Under the pieces are notes generated by a model. It had not been told where the DNA came from. It saw nothing but the letters and a program-made list of their open reading frames with translations, and searched no databases. From the NCBI RefSeq assembly GCF_002157225.2, contig NZ_CP020038.1, forward strand, positions 5,734,501 to 5,798,500: 64,000 nucleotides of DNA, read 5' to 3'. Position numbers and translations under genes: made by a program. Numbering within the stretch: the first letter of the stretch is position 1; each line of letters starts with the position of its first letter. This DNA comes from Agarilytica rhodophyticola. GTDB taxonomy: Bacteria; Pseudomonadota; Gammaproteobacteria; Pseudomonadales; Cellvibrionaceae. Shown here in pieces: positions 20,160 to 29,092 of this stretch.

Positions 20160-21194
20160 ATGATTCAGCAAAGTACTGGTAAAGACAAGTCTAACAAGGC
20201 GGTTGATGTCATCGTGTTACAGTTATTGCTTAACGATATTGCTATATATAAAAAGGCACCATCTGAAGGTGCAAAACCAGAAACTCCGGCAAGTTATACG
20301 TTAGACAGCACTGCTGGAGGGAAAAAACTCGAAAAACTGAAAGTAGATGGTAAATCCATTACTGAGCTTGTTACTAGAATCACAGCCTACCAAAGCGCTA
20401 AGTCAATGGCTATTGTAGATGGCTGGGTGGGCCCCAGAGGCAATACTATTAAAGCAATACTGGCCGATGCTAAAGTCGCGACAAACGGCAGTAGAATGGC
20501 GTATATTCGCAAGAAGCTAGTGAGCCCTTGTGGCGTAAGTTCGCTCAAGGTTGAGGTTTGCTTGGCTTTGTATGAAAAACAATACGGCTCCATGGCTGCC
20601 AATAATAAAGATGGGTTGCGCTATATTTTAACGACTGCTAGCAGCGATAGCGATCTGACAAGCCTGCCTGAGTTTGCCTATATGTTGGCCACAACCAAAC
20701 ATGAAACCGCTCATACTTTCCGTGGCATCGAAGAGTACGGTAAGGGAGCTAGCAGACCCTATGGCAAAGAAATTAAAGTAGTAGATCCCAAAACGAAGAA
20801 AACCTATAAAAATAAGTATTATGGACGGGGCTATGTGCAACTGACTTGGGGCTATAATTACCAGCGTTTGGATGAAAAGCTCGGCAATGGGATATACCCT
20901 AACAAGAATAAAACCAAGGCTATCGATTACAACAAAGGGTTTACAGTATCCCAACCGACCAAAAGTATTTATTTAAACCCAGCTAAGGCGCTGGATAAGG
21001 AAAATGCTTATGTCGGCTTGGTTTGGGCCATGCAAAAGGGGATATACACCTCAAAGAAAATTGGCGACTATGTCAATAAGACCAAAATTGACTATGTCAA
21101 CGCTCGACGGGTTATCAATGGCACAGATAAGGCAGCAAAAATTGCAGGGTATGCAGAAAACTTTGAAATTATTATGTTAACTAGTACACAATAA
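20160..21194 (+). CDS. GH19-type chitinase/muramidase-like lytic enzyme, candidate antibacterial effector
   Basis: 344 residues, no signal peptide. The first 115 residues contain VDVIVLQLLLND and VDGWVGPRGNTI, like a peptidoglycan-binding-type N-terminus. The catalytic domain (about 125-344) has the GH19-like core: ATTKHETAHTFRGIEEYG, where the Glu after His is the expected acid, YYGRGYVQLTWGYNYQRL, and DYVNARRVINGTDKA. These match lysozyme-like phage endolysins and T6SS/contractile-system cargo. Lack of a Sec signal fits delivery by a specialised system or phage lysis. A small lipoprotein gene 29 bp downstream may be its immunity protein. Family firm, effector role inferred. Confidence 0.8.
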   Translation: MIQQSTGKDKSNKAVDVIVLQLLLNDIAIYKKAPSEGAKPETPASYTLDSTAGGKKLEKLKVDGKSITELVTRITAYQSAKSMAIVDGWVGPRGNTIKAILADAKVATNGSRMAYIRKKLVSPCGVSSLKVEVCLALYEKQYGSMAANNKDGLRYILTTASSDSDLTSLPEFAYMLATTKHETAHTFRGIEEYGKGASRPYGKEIKVVDPKTKKTYKNKYYGRGYVQLTWGYNYQRLDEKLGNGIYPNKNKTKAIDYNKGFTVSQPTKSIYLNPAKALDKENAYVGLVWAMQKGIYTSKKIGDYVNKTKIDYVNARRVINGTDKAAKIAGYAENFEIIMLTSTQ

Positions 21195-21223
21195 CTATCG
21201 GATGTAGCGGAGTTTTAGATCGT

Positions 21224-21841
21224 ATGAATTACTCTTTATTTGGCGCCATAACTATAGCTCTAGTCACAGCGTGCTGCAGCGCTGGTGAAGCAGTGAAATC
21301 GCCGCGACAGACTGAAAGCAATGATAACAACGGTTTGGATCTACTTAAAAACTACGATCGCGACCTTTGGAGTGGGCCAGATGGCTGGGATCAGCAGCAG
21401 TGGTCGTGGAAGCGTAAGCTGCGCTGGGATAAAGCTTGCGATTATGTGGCTGACATAGAAACATACCCACTACAAAACAACACACAACTTGTACAAGTTA
21501 TGTGCGTACCTGGAGCATATCAACCCACTTATTACCTTTTTACCTACGATGCAGCAACTAAAACAGCCAAACAATTACTGCTGGGAGATACTGCCAATAC
21601 GGACAACTCCAAAGAGGTAGTGGGAAATATCAGCTTTACAGTGGAGAATCTGCGTTTAGCAATACATTCACTATCGCGGGGGGTTGGAGATTGTGGTTCT
21701 TACCGGGTATATCAAATGGCCGATGCAGTAACCCCACCGAGATTAATTGAAAAACGTGAGCAGGCTTGTAGTGAATCGCCTCTACCGGAGAACCCACCGG
21801 CTGAATTATTCGACCCAAAGCGTTGGCCATTGGTAAAATAG
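21224..21841 (+). CDS. Putative lipoprotein, DUF1176-like, candidate immunity protein
   Basis: 205 residues. The N-terminus ALVTACCSAGEA looks like a lipoprotein signal (lipobox region VTAC). Cys residues at positions fitting DUF1176-type proteins occur in the C-terminal half: SLSRGVGDCGSYRVYQM and LIEKREQACSES, ending RWPLVK. It starts 29 bp after the GH19-like gene on the same strand. A periplasmic lipoprotein encoded directly behind a lytic enzyme is the usual arrangement for immunity against a peptidoglycan-degrading effector. That role is inference from position; the protein itself has no known activity. Confidence 0.6.
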   Translation: MNYSLFGAITIALVTACCSAGEAVKSPRQTESNDNNGLDLLKNYDRDLWSGPDGWDQQQWSWKRKLRWDKACDYVADIETYPLQNNTQLVQVMCVPGAYQPTYYLFTYDAATKTAKQLLLGDTANTDNSKEVVGNISFTVENLRLAIHSLSRGVGDCGSYRVYQMADAVTPPRLIEKREQACSESPLPENPPAELFDPKRWPLVK

Positions 21842-22374
21842 ATTTACTTTATGGCTGCAACTTATACATCTAGTCTTTGGTAACGAAAACAGGTAATGGC
21901 ACATTTATAATAAAGATATCAATTATATTTGAAAAATCGCCTTACCTGTTTATGTTTTAACTAATAGATAAAATTCCCAATTAAAAGTCAAAAACAATTA
22001 TTAAAAACAGCCTGCCTTAGTAGTAATTCTTGCAAATAAGCTTTTGAAATAAGTGTCACTATTTTTTTGAAAAGCGGAAAAACATAAAAACAACATAAAA
22101 TTGTTATAAAAAATTTATAAAACGCTTTTCTCCTTACAGAAAAAAATAAGCGACATTAGTCAACAATAGCGCCCCTAAAAATCAACGATTATCACAATCA
22201 TGATAATTTAAAGGACATTAATACTAGTGAGAGATTTAATTTAAATATTTGTCAATATAAGTAAAAATTTGCCGAGATTTTTTCAGCATTGACGCATATA
22301 TATTTAGGTGGAACTATTAACTTTCTCATAAAGAGAAACACTATATTCAAAGAGTCATTAGAATAGGTAAAATA
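21842..22374. other. AT-rich intergenic region with a spaced inverted repeat
   Basis: 533 bases without a coding frame of note. AAACAGGTAA at 21887-21896 is inverted as TTACCTGTTT at 21942-21951 with a 45-base spacer. The segment 22070-22160 is rich in A-runs. Promoter of the small secreted protein presumably near the right end. Confidence 0.5.
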
Positions 22375-22784
22375 ATGAAAATACTAGTTCGTTTTATTAT
22401 TAGTTTGTTTTTTTATACGCAATGCATTGTTCAGCAGATATTGAATTCACTTGTAACGTGAGCGACTCAGATACGAGAGTTGTTCTTTTTGATGATGGAG
22501 TTAATCGAGAAAATTTACAGAAAACATATACAGTTGCACTCTATGACGTAATTGATTTTCAAACATTTAGAAAAGTTAGCGAGGTAAATAATTGTACTGC
22601 CAGAGTCAGCAATAGATCTTCTAGTGGTTCTATTAGTGCTGATGTAAGTTGTGGCGATAGTGTTCAATTAGAATACTTTTTTAGACGTGCAGGGGGTTGC
22701 GGACCAAGAGGCTGTAGAAGCCCAAGAATTGAAACTCTTGAAGGATTTTTTAACGAGACTATATTTCCAGGAACGTGCAATTAA
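22375..22784 (+). pseudogene. Small secreted Cys-rich protein interrupted by a frameshift at a T7 tract
   Basis: An ATG at 22375 opens a signal-peptide-like frame (MKILVRFIISLFF) that leaves frame at a run of seven T (22408-22414) and soon stops. With one extra T the frame continues as LYAMHCSADIEFTCNV, a perfect signal-peptide end and mature start, and then reads through to 22784. The mature part is about 115 residues with several Cys (CTARVSN, CGPRGCRSP). Without the shift, only an ATG at 22422 gives a protein lacking a signal. The cause could be a sequencing error, a real inactivation or slipped-strand phase variation. Function unknown. Confidence 0.65.
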
Positions 22785-22828
22785 TAACTTCTAAAAAATA
22801 GTTTTGCAAATATAACCGATTCGATCTT

Positions 22829-22868
22829 CTCCATCACCTGTGCTATACCGCTCGCGCAAGTGATGGAG
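22829..22868. terminator. Bidirectional hairpin between convergent genes
   Basis: CTCCATCAC (22829-22837) pairs with GTGATGGAG (22860-22868) between convergent genes. The stem is 9 bp with a 22-base loop that can partly pair inside. Terminator role inferred from position. Confidence 0.65.
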
Positions 22869-22875
22869 AGTGCCT

Positions 22876-23802
22876 TTATTCTTTGACAATGTTGACCTTT
22901 TTTTCTTGGAGGGAAATCATATCATGAGAATGGTAGTTTTTTTGACGAACGTTAAAACTCTCGGTGGAATCATGATTCTTTCCTCCTGGAATTTGATCTA
23001 TTGCTCGTCCCATAATATCAACAATTTTTTGTAATAATTTATGAACGACAGTTGCTGAAAAGCCACCCAAAAGAGCAATAGTCGGCTTACCAAACTCCTG
23101 CATAGGGCCATCGGCCAAATAACTATCGGGTATCATTTCAACTAAAATTAACCCAGACATTAATCCTAAAATTACTCGAACCCAATAAGAAGCATTATAT
23201 TTCGGGTCATAAGTACCTTTGGTAACATATTCCATCGCTTGGAAGAGCCCCGAGAAAATACTACCAAGACCAGCACACGCCAATAAGAAACCCTGACTTT
23301 TTAACTGGGCGCTCCCCTCTGAATGTAAAATACTCAAATTAACATTAATAACATTCACTTCAGAAAACTGCCCTAAGCTATATAACATACATAGAAAAAA
23401 CACCGCAATTAACACTAACTGGCGGATTAATGGTACTGGCCCTAAAAAAATAAATAATGATCGGCGCCGCTGTTCTCTGTAAATAAGTGCAACCGTTCTC
23501 GGCTTGGCAGGCCTAATAATTTGTTTTAGTACACCGTGAATGTGAACGAGATTTCCAATATTTTCTTTATAGCAATTGAAATTATCTTGTGAAGTTTTTT
23601 GGTTATGAGTATCTTTTGATTTTATATTTTTTTGATGCATACCATAAAGTACATCGCAGTATTTCATTACGATATTTTCGGGAACATCAAAGCCATTAGT
23701 CAGAGCCCATATCATCATCGATTTTATTTCGATGAGAAGATGGCATAATAAATCTAATTGATGACGTTGGTAAAAATCATTTGGATACTTCTCCTTCATC
23801 AA
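22876..23802 (-). CDS. Unrecognised inner-membrane protein
   Basis: 308 residues. The first 130 residues are soluble and helical (LDLLCHLLIEIKSMMIWALTN, PENIVMKYCDVLYGMH). About four hydrophobic segments follow between residues 125 and 265 (QLVLIAVFFLCMLYSLG, LACAGLGSIFSGLFQAM, VILGLMSGLILVEMIPD, IALLGGFSATVVHKLL). The tail is polar and charged. A GTAGAGG ribosome-binding site lies before the start. The layout of a soluble helical domain plus transmembrane bundle occurs in several uncharacterised bacterial families; I cannot assign one. It stands alone between two long AT-rich gaps. Confidence 0.6.
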   Translation of the reverse strand: MMKEKYPNDFYQRHQLDLLCHLLIEIKSMMIWALTNGFDVPENIVMKYCDVLYGMHQKNIKSKDTHNQKTSQDNFNCYKENIGNLVHIHGVLKQIIRPAKPRTVALIYREQRRRSLFIFLGPVPLIRQLVLIAVFFLCMLYSLGQFSEVNVINVNLSILHSEGSAQLKSQGFLLACAGLGSIFSGLFQAMEYVTKGTYDPKYNASYWVRVILGLMSGLILVEMIPDSYLADGPMQEFGKPTIALLGGFSATVVHKLLQKIVDIMGRAIDQIPGGKNHDSTESFNVRQKNYHSHDMISLQEKKVNIVKE

Positions 23803-24395
23803 AACGCCTCTACATACCCACTATTTTTTATTAAATTTACTCACATAACTATTAACCTGCATATCTAATAATGGCTTACCTTAAAAAAAGCATACGGTTG
23901 TTATCACTTTTCTTTATCTTTCTTTACTATAAAAGATTATAAAATTAATTTTCTAATAATAATTTAAATATGAGTAACACTTAATTTTTACCTAGATCTA
24001 ATAACCTGCTACTGCTGCAAGGGTTTTTTGTATCTATATTAATAGGTATTCCTCATCATTAATCCCGTGTTTACCATTTTTTTACCAGAGAAAATAGACT
24101 TAGAATTTATTATTTACTTAAATTGTGTAGTTACTTAAGATGTCAAAACAATAAACACTTATTCATTTTTCTATACAAATACAATTAATTATGACTCATC
24201 GGTCAAATTTAAGAAAAAGTGAGTACTCATTTTAATACCACATTAAGAATATGGTAAAAAATACTAGGGAGAAAAAACTGAAAAAGAATACAGACAATAA
24301 ACTGTCGTGGTTTACAATTGAAATCTGCATGCTCGCCCGTAGCACCTTTTAAATATGCTACGTTCATTCCCTTAATCTTTTAGAATCGATATATT
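23803..24395. other. AT-rich divergent intergenic region
   Basis: 593 bases between divergent genes, with no coding frame of note, no tRNA and no clear repeat. Nothing specific could be identified. Confidence 0.5.
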
Positions 24396-26396
24396 ATGCC
24401 GAGATCTTATTTCTTGATTCCCCCTCAGCCATTTTGGATAGGTATGAAAAGTGGCATCCTGAATCGCTTTATTCAGCTCAAGCATATGCTGTTTATACTC
24501 ATAAGCTTTTTCTTTGCGTTATCGAGTTTGGCATCGATAAATACAACGACACCAAAAAGCACTTCTGCACCGAGCATCCTCGATGATCTGCGCGGATTTG
24601 AATCATTCTCAATAATGGATATTCAAGGTACAGAAACATTTTCACCTCTCACAGGCTACATCGTCGCCACCCGTGGGGTAATCACCCATATACTAGAAAA
24701 TGGTACCGGTTATTGGATTCAAGATCCTAAGGGCGATAATAATCCGTCAAGCTCTGATGGTTTAATGATCATGCAAACGCCAGATACATCTCTTGATCAT
24801 AACGTTCAAGATTTACGGGTTGGCGATCTTATTCACGTTATTGGAAAAGTGCAGGAAGTACAGCGTGGCATTACCTTACCTCACACAGTACTTACGGACA
24901 TCAAACATCTTAAAGTGCTCAAGCATAAGCAGAAATTACCCAAACCTATTCGCTTAACAAAGCTGCCGAACCAAAATATCTCAGAAGCTGTCGATTTTTG
25001 GGAGCCGTTAGAAGGCATGCGCGTTACGATTAAAAATGCCTCGGTAATTTCTGCTACAGAACGCTCTGGTCAATTTGCTGTGCTAACACAAGAAAATGCA
25101 CGTACAGATTCTGGCTTTTCTCGAAATACAAATGTAGTACATACTCGGCTATTGGAAAATGGAGCAGTGGACTACAACCCAGAAGTTATTCTGGTTGGGG
25201 GAGATAAAAGACAAAAACCAACGATTGTCCGCCCCGGTGATACAATTAAACATATTACGGGGATCGTCAATTTTTCACACGGTAATTATCGTCTTTACCC
25301 GACTGAAATTTCTGTTAAAACACTCCCTTGGCCAAAAGTCCCAGTGAGTCAACGTAGCGCTGAAAAAGGAGACACTCGTATTACCAATGTGAATTTTCGT
25401 GACTTTTTTGATGAGGTAGATAATCCTGAGCGCTTCGATGAAAATTTTGATCCCGGTTCCGGCCGTATGGGCACCCCATCGAAAGAAGAAGTCGAAAATC
25501 GCATTCAAAAATTTACACTTGCCTTTATTCAAGAACTTGAACTACCAGATCTTATTGTCGGGCAAGAATTTGAATCACAAGCTTTGCTACAGCGAGTAGC
25601 CGATCGCGTCAACCAACAGGCCGGCACACGTTACCGCGCCATATCCATGGAAACCAGCGACCGACGCGGCCTCGAAGTGGGATTTATTTATGATGAAGCG
25701 CGGGTCGAACTCATAAAATATGAACAAATGGCAGGCAAAGAAATAGAATCGGCCTTTGGCTATTCCAGCCCATTTCGAACTCGGGAGCCTTTATTAGGCG
25801 TTTTTCGATTCGCAGACAATACTCCACCTGTTACTGTGATTGCCTGCAAACTTAAAAGTAAGCGCATGGATGGACCTCTACTCAATCTTAACGGAGTTCA
25901 CCAGCGTATAACTGAATCACAACGACAAATTCAAGCCCGCGCTATTCGCGCATACGTCGACAGCCTTTTCGAAAAAAATAACAAAGCACAGATAATGATC
26001 GCCGGAGATCTAGGGGATTTGCCATTTGCCGAACCCGGCGAACAAGAACATGTAGTGGGAATTCTTGCGGACGGAGGCAAGCAAATCAGCCTCCAAAACT
26101 TACTTGAAAAAGAATCGCCAGAGGAAGCTTTTACTTGGGTATATAATGGCACCAGTCAAGCTCTATCGCATATGCTGGCAAGCCCTGCATTAGTCGAGCG
26201 CCTAGCAGGCTTCGATATTTTGCATTTTAATTCCCTCTTCCCAGATTTCGACTCCCCTCGCTTTGACCCCAACACCCCCATTCGAGCTACCGATCGCGAT
26301 CCGTTGGAAAGCCGTTTTTACTTCCGAAACAAAAACGTTGCACATATTAAAAATAAATCGAAATCCTCAAATATTGCCGAAGTACAATCAAAATAA
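24396..26396 (+). CDS. Secreted endonuclease/exonuclease/phosphatase (EEP) family protein
   Basis: 666 residues from the first ATG. The signal peptide lies internally (MLFILISFFFALSSLAS, residues 31-47), so translation may begin at the ATG at 24486 or 24444. An OB-fold region (about 55-290) typical of extracellular nucleases follows: GYIVATRGVITHILENGTGY with WIQDP, and a second GDTIKHITGIVNFSHGNYRL. The EEP catalytic domain spans about 310-650: DLIVGQEFE (metal-binding Glu), IMIAGDLGDLPF (catalytic Asp region) and a C-terminal RATDRDPLESRF, corresponding to the usual S-D-H-D-P motif but with Arg where His is expected. That substitution may impair hydrolysis. Likely extracellular DNase or phosphodiesterase. 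Confidence 0.8.
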   Translation: MPRSYFLIPPQPFWIGMKSGILNRFIQLKHMLFILISFFFALSSLASINTTTPKSTSAPSILDDLRGFESFSIMDIQGTETFSPLTGYIVATRGVITHILENGTGYWIQDPKGDNNPSSSDGLMIMQTPDTSLDHNVQDLRVGDLIHVIGKVQEVQRGITLPHTVLTDIKHLKVLKHKQKLPKPIRLTKLPNQNISEAVDFWEPLEGMRVTIKNASVISATERSGQFAVLTQENARTDSGFSRNTNVVHTRLLENGAVDYNPEVILVGGDKRQKPTIVRPGDTIKHITGIVNFSHGNYRLYPTEISVKTLPWPKVPVSQRSAEKGDTRITNVNFRDFFDEVDNPERFDENFDPGSGRMGTPSKEEVENRIQKFTLAFIQELELPDLIVGQEFESQALLQRVADRVNQQAGTRYRAISMETSDRRGLEVGFIYDEARVELIKYEQMAGKEIESAFGYSSPFRTREPLLGVFRFADNTPPVTVIACKLKSKRMDGPLLNLNGVHQRITESQRQIQARAIRAYVDSLFEKNNKAQIMIAGDLGDLPFAEPGEQEHVVGILADGGKQISLQNLLEKESPEEAFTWVYNGTSQALSHMLASPALVERLAGFDILHFNSLFPDFDSPRFDPNTPIRATDRDPLESRFYFRNKNVAHIKNKSKSSNIAEVQSK

Positions 26397-26471
26397 AATA
26401 AGTAATCTTCGAGTACTAGAATTTCAATATTACCAAGGATGGTATATTTATTTTATTCACACTACCGCTTG

Positions 26472-26777
26472 TCATTTGATTTTTTTTGATAAATCAAGGT
26501 CTACATAATCTACGCCGACATTCACACCAAAGATTTTTTGTGCAAAAAACCTAAATAGGTTGATAAAAGAGAACATAAAGAATATAAAAGCTGCGCCAAC
26601 CACAAACACTACTATTAATAGTATAAGTATGCCTGTTTCCTCTATACTTGCATCATAGGAATCGCCAAGTATAAACCTTAAAAGATCTTCAAGATTTTCA
26701 TTGAATATAAACGTGTAGATAAGAATAACACTCAAATCTAATAAAAGCGTTCTCGTTTTAGGTAGCTTAACTTTCAT
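26472..26777 (-). CDS. Small two-TM protein, paralogue of the gene at 27419-27736 (candidate immunity protein)
   Basis: 101 residues. It begins MKVKLPKTRTLLLDL and ends VGVDYVDLDLSKKIK, matching the 105-residue protein encoded at 27419-27736 (MKIKLPKSRNLLLDF, GEDYVEVDLSEKK). Two hydrophobic segments flank a short acidic loop. The shared pattern includes EDxxRFxLGD and FRFxAxKxFG. It is the last of a chain of small membrane-protein genes downstream of the orphan RHS tip. Duplicated small membrane proteins behind an RHS tip are typical of immunity genes; the role is inferred from position. Confidence 0.7.
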   Translation of the reverse strand: MKVKLPKTRTLLLDLSVILIYTFIFNENLEDLLRFILGDSYDASIEETGILILLIVVFVVGAAFIFFMFSFINLFRFFAQKIFGVNVGVDYVDLDLSKKIK

Positions 26778-26842
26778 AAAGTAACTAATGAATACCTATT
26801 AGTAGCGTATCACCCAAATTAAAATATAAGTAAATATAGTAT

Positions 26843-27329
26843 TCATTTATTTTTTATCAAAAGATAAAAATAAATAGCAAAAAAATGCAGAGAAATAAAA
26901 ACAAGGATAAAACCAAAGTCGTACAACATCCTTGCCGCTTTTATTTTCCGCTCATATGGAACAACAACACTATCATTTATAGCAATTTGCCATGGCTCAA
27001 AACCATTAAAAGTATAAAAAACATCCTTTTCATACCATACTGTAACCTTTGTTCCTTTTTTTTAAATTACGAACTTTAGTATTTTCTTTATGTGTAAGAC
27101 TGGCAATATTGAAGAGTATCTTTTCTTCTCCAGAATTTATAATAACCTGAGCACCTACCCCACCCTTTTTTAACTGTCTACTTAAGACAACCCCATCAAC
27201 TTTTTTTAAAGTATCAAAATCAGGGATCGGTAAAACCAAAAAAGCAAAAGCAAAAAAGCTAAGTACAAAAAATAAAACTACGCTTTTTAAGCAAAATGAT
27301 TGCTTTAGCCTTTGCATATAATTTCTCAT
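26843..27329 (-). pseudogene. Small membrane protein interrupted by a frameshift at an A8 tract (DUF3592-like topology)
   Basis: The N-terminal part is open to a stop near 27030: a membrane segment (CLKSVVLFFVLSFFAFAFLV) and an extracytoplasmic part with VDGVVLSRQLKKGGVGAQVI and EEKILFNIASLTHKE. The frame breaks at eight A residues (minus strand; plus T8 at 27056-27063). With one A removed, it continues KKGTKVTVWYEKDVFYTFNG, PWQIAINDSVVVPYERKIKA and a second membrane segment (FGFILVFISLHFFAIYFYLL) to a stop at 26843. The combined product of about 160 residues has a TM-domain-TM layout like DUF3592 proteins. An in-frame ATG at 27377 is also possible. It sits between two paralogous candidate immunity genes. 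Confidence 0.7.
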
Positions 27330-27418
27330 TTTGAACGAACCATTGTCAGCACATATTGCAGCATTAATAAGGCACAACTCAAAAAATCAATAAGTAATCT
27401 TGGGTAAAAATTAATATA

Positions 27419-27736
27419 TTATTTGTTTTTCTTTCCTTTTTTTTCGGATAAATCGACTTCCACATAATCCTCACCTGCATCTATTCCAAATACTTTTTTA
27501 GCAATAAAACGGAAAAATTTAATTGTTAAAATAAGAGATATGACACAAACGAAAATATATACAATAGAAAGAATAACTATATAAATCATATCTTCATCAG
27601 ACGGTATAACATCAGCCCTATCGCCAAGCGAAAATCTCGCAATATCCTCCGCATTAAAATAAAAAACAGCAACAAAAACAGACATTGAAAAAAAGTCTAG
27701 TAGTAAATTTCGAGATTTAGGTAACTTAATTTTCAT
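27419..27736 (-). CDS. Small two-TM protein directly after the RHS tip (candidate immunity protein)
   Basis: 105 residues, two membrane segments (SMSVFVAVFYF near the N-terminus and IVILSIVYIFVCVISLILTI). It starts only 6 bases after the stop codon of the RHS tip gene, so the two are probably translated together. A diverged copy lies at 26472-26777. An immunity protein against a membrane-acting toxin would be expected to be membrane-embedded. No known family was recognised. Confidence 0.72.
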   Translation of the reverse strand: MKIKLPKSRNLLLDFFSMSVFVAVFYFNAEDIARFSLGDRADVIPSDEDMIYIVILSIVYIFVCVISLILTIKFFRFIAKKVFGIDAGEDYVEVDLSEKKGKKNK

Positions 27737-27742
27737 ATAAAT

Positions 27743-28906
27743 TTATTTTGTTCGTGTTTTATCTATAGCTTGGTTCGTTGTCGCTCCTGTTGACCCGCCA
27801 ATAAGTTCAGCGCCAGCTTTTACAGCCCCTTCTGGCGCAGCTATGGTTGTAGGAGCCCTATAGCCCACGGGTTTAAAAACCTTGCTACTTAAACTTTTGA
27901 TTGCCGCACCAGTACCATGTGAACCAGCATCACTTAATGTTTTACTTGCTGCATTAGCAATAGGAGCGGCGACCTTAGCCCCGACTCCCGCCCCAATAGC
28001 ATTGCCTCCTGCCGCAGCCAACACACTTCCAGAGTTACTTACTTCACCAGATTCTATTAACTGATTAGCAATCTCTCCCGTCCCGCCCGCAGCAAAACCA
28101 GCTCCGGTAACATTGGCAGCAGTTCTTACTGCCCCCAGTTCTGCAGCTACAGCAGCACCAGCACCATAAGTAGTCGCTGCACCAACTACTGCACCAATAG
28201 CCGCAGCTTTAACCACTCCTCCTAGAATTTGAGTCGTAGTTTTTCCATTGAAATCACTGGTAACAGCATAAGCTACAGCGTTAACCACACCACCTACAAT
28301 AGCACCAATCGCTACAGCAGGTAGAGCAAACTCTCCATCAGGATCGATACTATTAACCGGGTCATTATAAGTATAACCATAGCGATTAAAATGCCGTTCC
28401 CTCCCTTGCACAAACCCAACCGGATCATTCGACAAAAACCGTCCAACCACAGGGTCATAATACCGCGCTTGCATATAGTTTAGGCCTGTGCCGCTGTCTT
28501 TTATATGCCCTGTATAGCCTGCTAAGTCATCATTGGCGGCAGGGCTGTTAATTTCTTCGCCATAGGGCGTATATTGTTCGCGCCATATCACATTACCATT
28601 TTCATCGCTGCCACTTTGGGCGCTGCCTAGGTGATCCGGGTGGAGGTAGGTAATAATATTATTACTGATTCGTGCGAGGCTGCCGTTGGGGCCGCTCACA
28701 TAATTGGTTTTTTGGTTGTCACTAACGGCATCGATATGAACGAGTGCGCCGGATTGATCGTAAATGTTATAAATGGTTTTTCCGTTGACGACAGATTTTA
28801 CCCGCTTTAAATTACCGTCATAGATGTAGTTTCCGTTTACACTGTTGCTGATATTTGTCGGCTGATTTGGCAGGTCAAAAATAATTGTGACGCCGCCACC
28901 AATCAT
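27743..28906 (-). CDS. Orphan RHS core end with Gly/Ala-rich C-terminal tip
   Basis: 387 residues. YD-type repeats at the start (YIYDGNLKRVKSVVNGKTIY, YLHPDHLGSAQSGSDENG) lead into the RHS-associated core (about 85-170): YTGHIKDSGTGLNYMQARYY, RFLSNDPVG, NRYGYTYNDPVNSIDPDGE. The following 190 residues are Gly/Ala-rich and hydrophobic (AVAIGAIVGGVVNAVAYAV, AAAIGAVVGAATTYGAGAA), suggesting a membrane-inserting tip. A stop codon lies three codons before the ATG and no ribosome-binding site is visible, so this looks like the 3' end of a longer RHS gene cut off from its body. An inverted repeat sits 8 bases upstream. Expression is uncertain. Confidence 0.8.
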   Translation of the reverse strand: MIGGGVTIIFDLPNQPTNISNSVNGNYIYDGNLKRVKSVVNGKTIYNIYDQSGALVHIDAVSDNQKTNYVSGPNGSLARISNNIITYLHPDHLGSAQSGSDENGNVIWREQYTPYGEEINSPAANDDLAGYTGHIKDSGTGLNYMQARYYDPVVGRFLSNDPVGFVQGRERHFNRYGYTYNDPVNSIDPDGEFALPAVAIGAIVGGVVNAVAYAVTSDFNGKTTTQILGGVVKAAAIGAVVGAATTYGAGAAVAAELGAVRTAANVTGAGFAAGGTGEIANQLIESGEVSNSGSVLAAAGGNAIGAGVGAKVAAPIANAASKTLSDAGSHGTGAAIKSLSSKVFKPVGYRAPTTIAAPEGAVKAGAELIGGSTGATTNQAIDKTRTK

Positions 28907-28913
28907 AATGAAT

Positions 28914-28971
28914 TAACAAGACACTCATAACAGCTTATCGACCGAACTTAGAAAAAAGTGGGTGTCTTGTT
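28914..28971. repeat. Inverted repeat at the truncation point of the RHS tip
   Basis: AACAAGACAC (28915-28924) is inverted as GTGTCTTGTT (28962-28971) with a 37-base spacer. It lies just upstream of the first codon of the truncated RHS gene and could be a small mobile-element or REP-like scar. The further 120 bases to the next gene show no feature. Confidence 0.55.
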
Positions 28972-29092
28972 TATTGTCTCGTTTATTGTTGTTTAAGTGA
29001 GAGCAGGGCTAAGTTTATTGAGTGCAAACTGTTCGGTGACATCTTCATAGTCCAAATCGGGGGAGGTTTACTCTGACTACTTGATTGATCGT

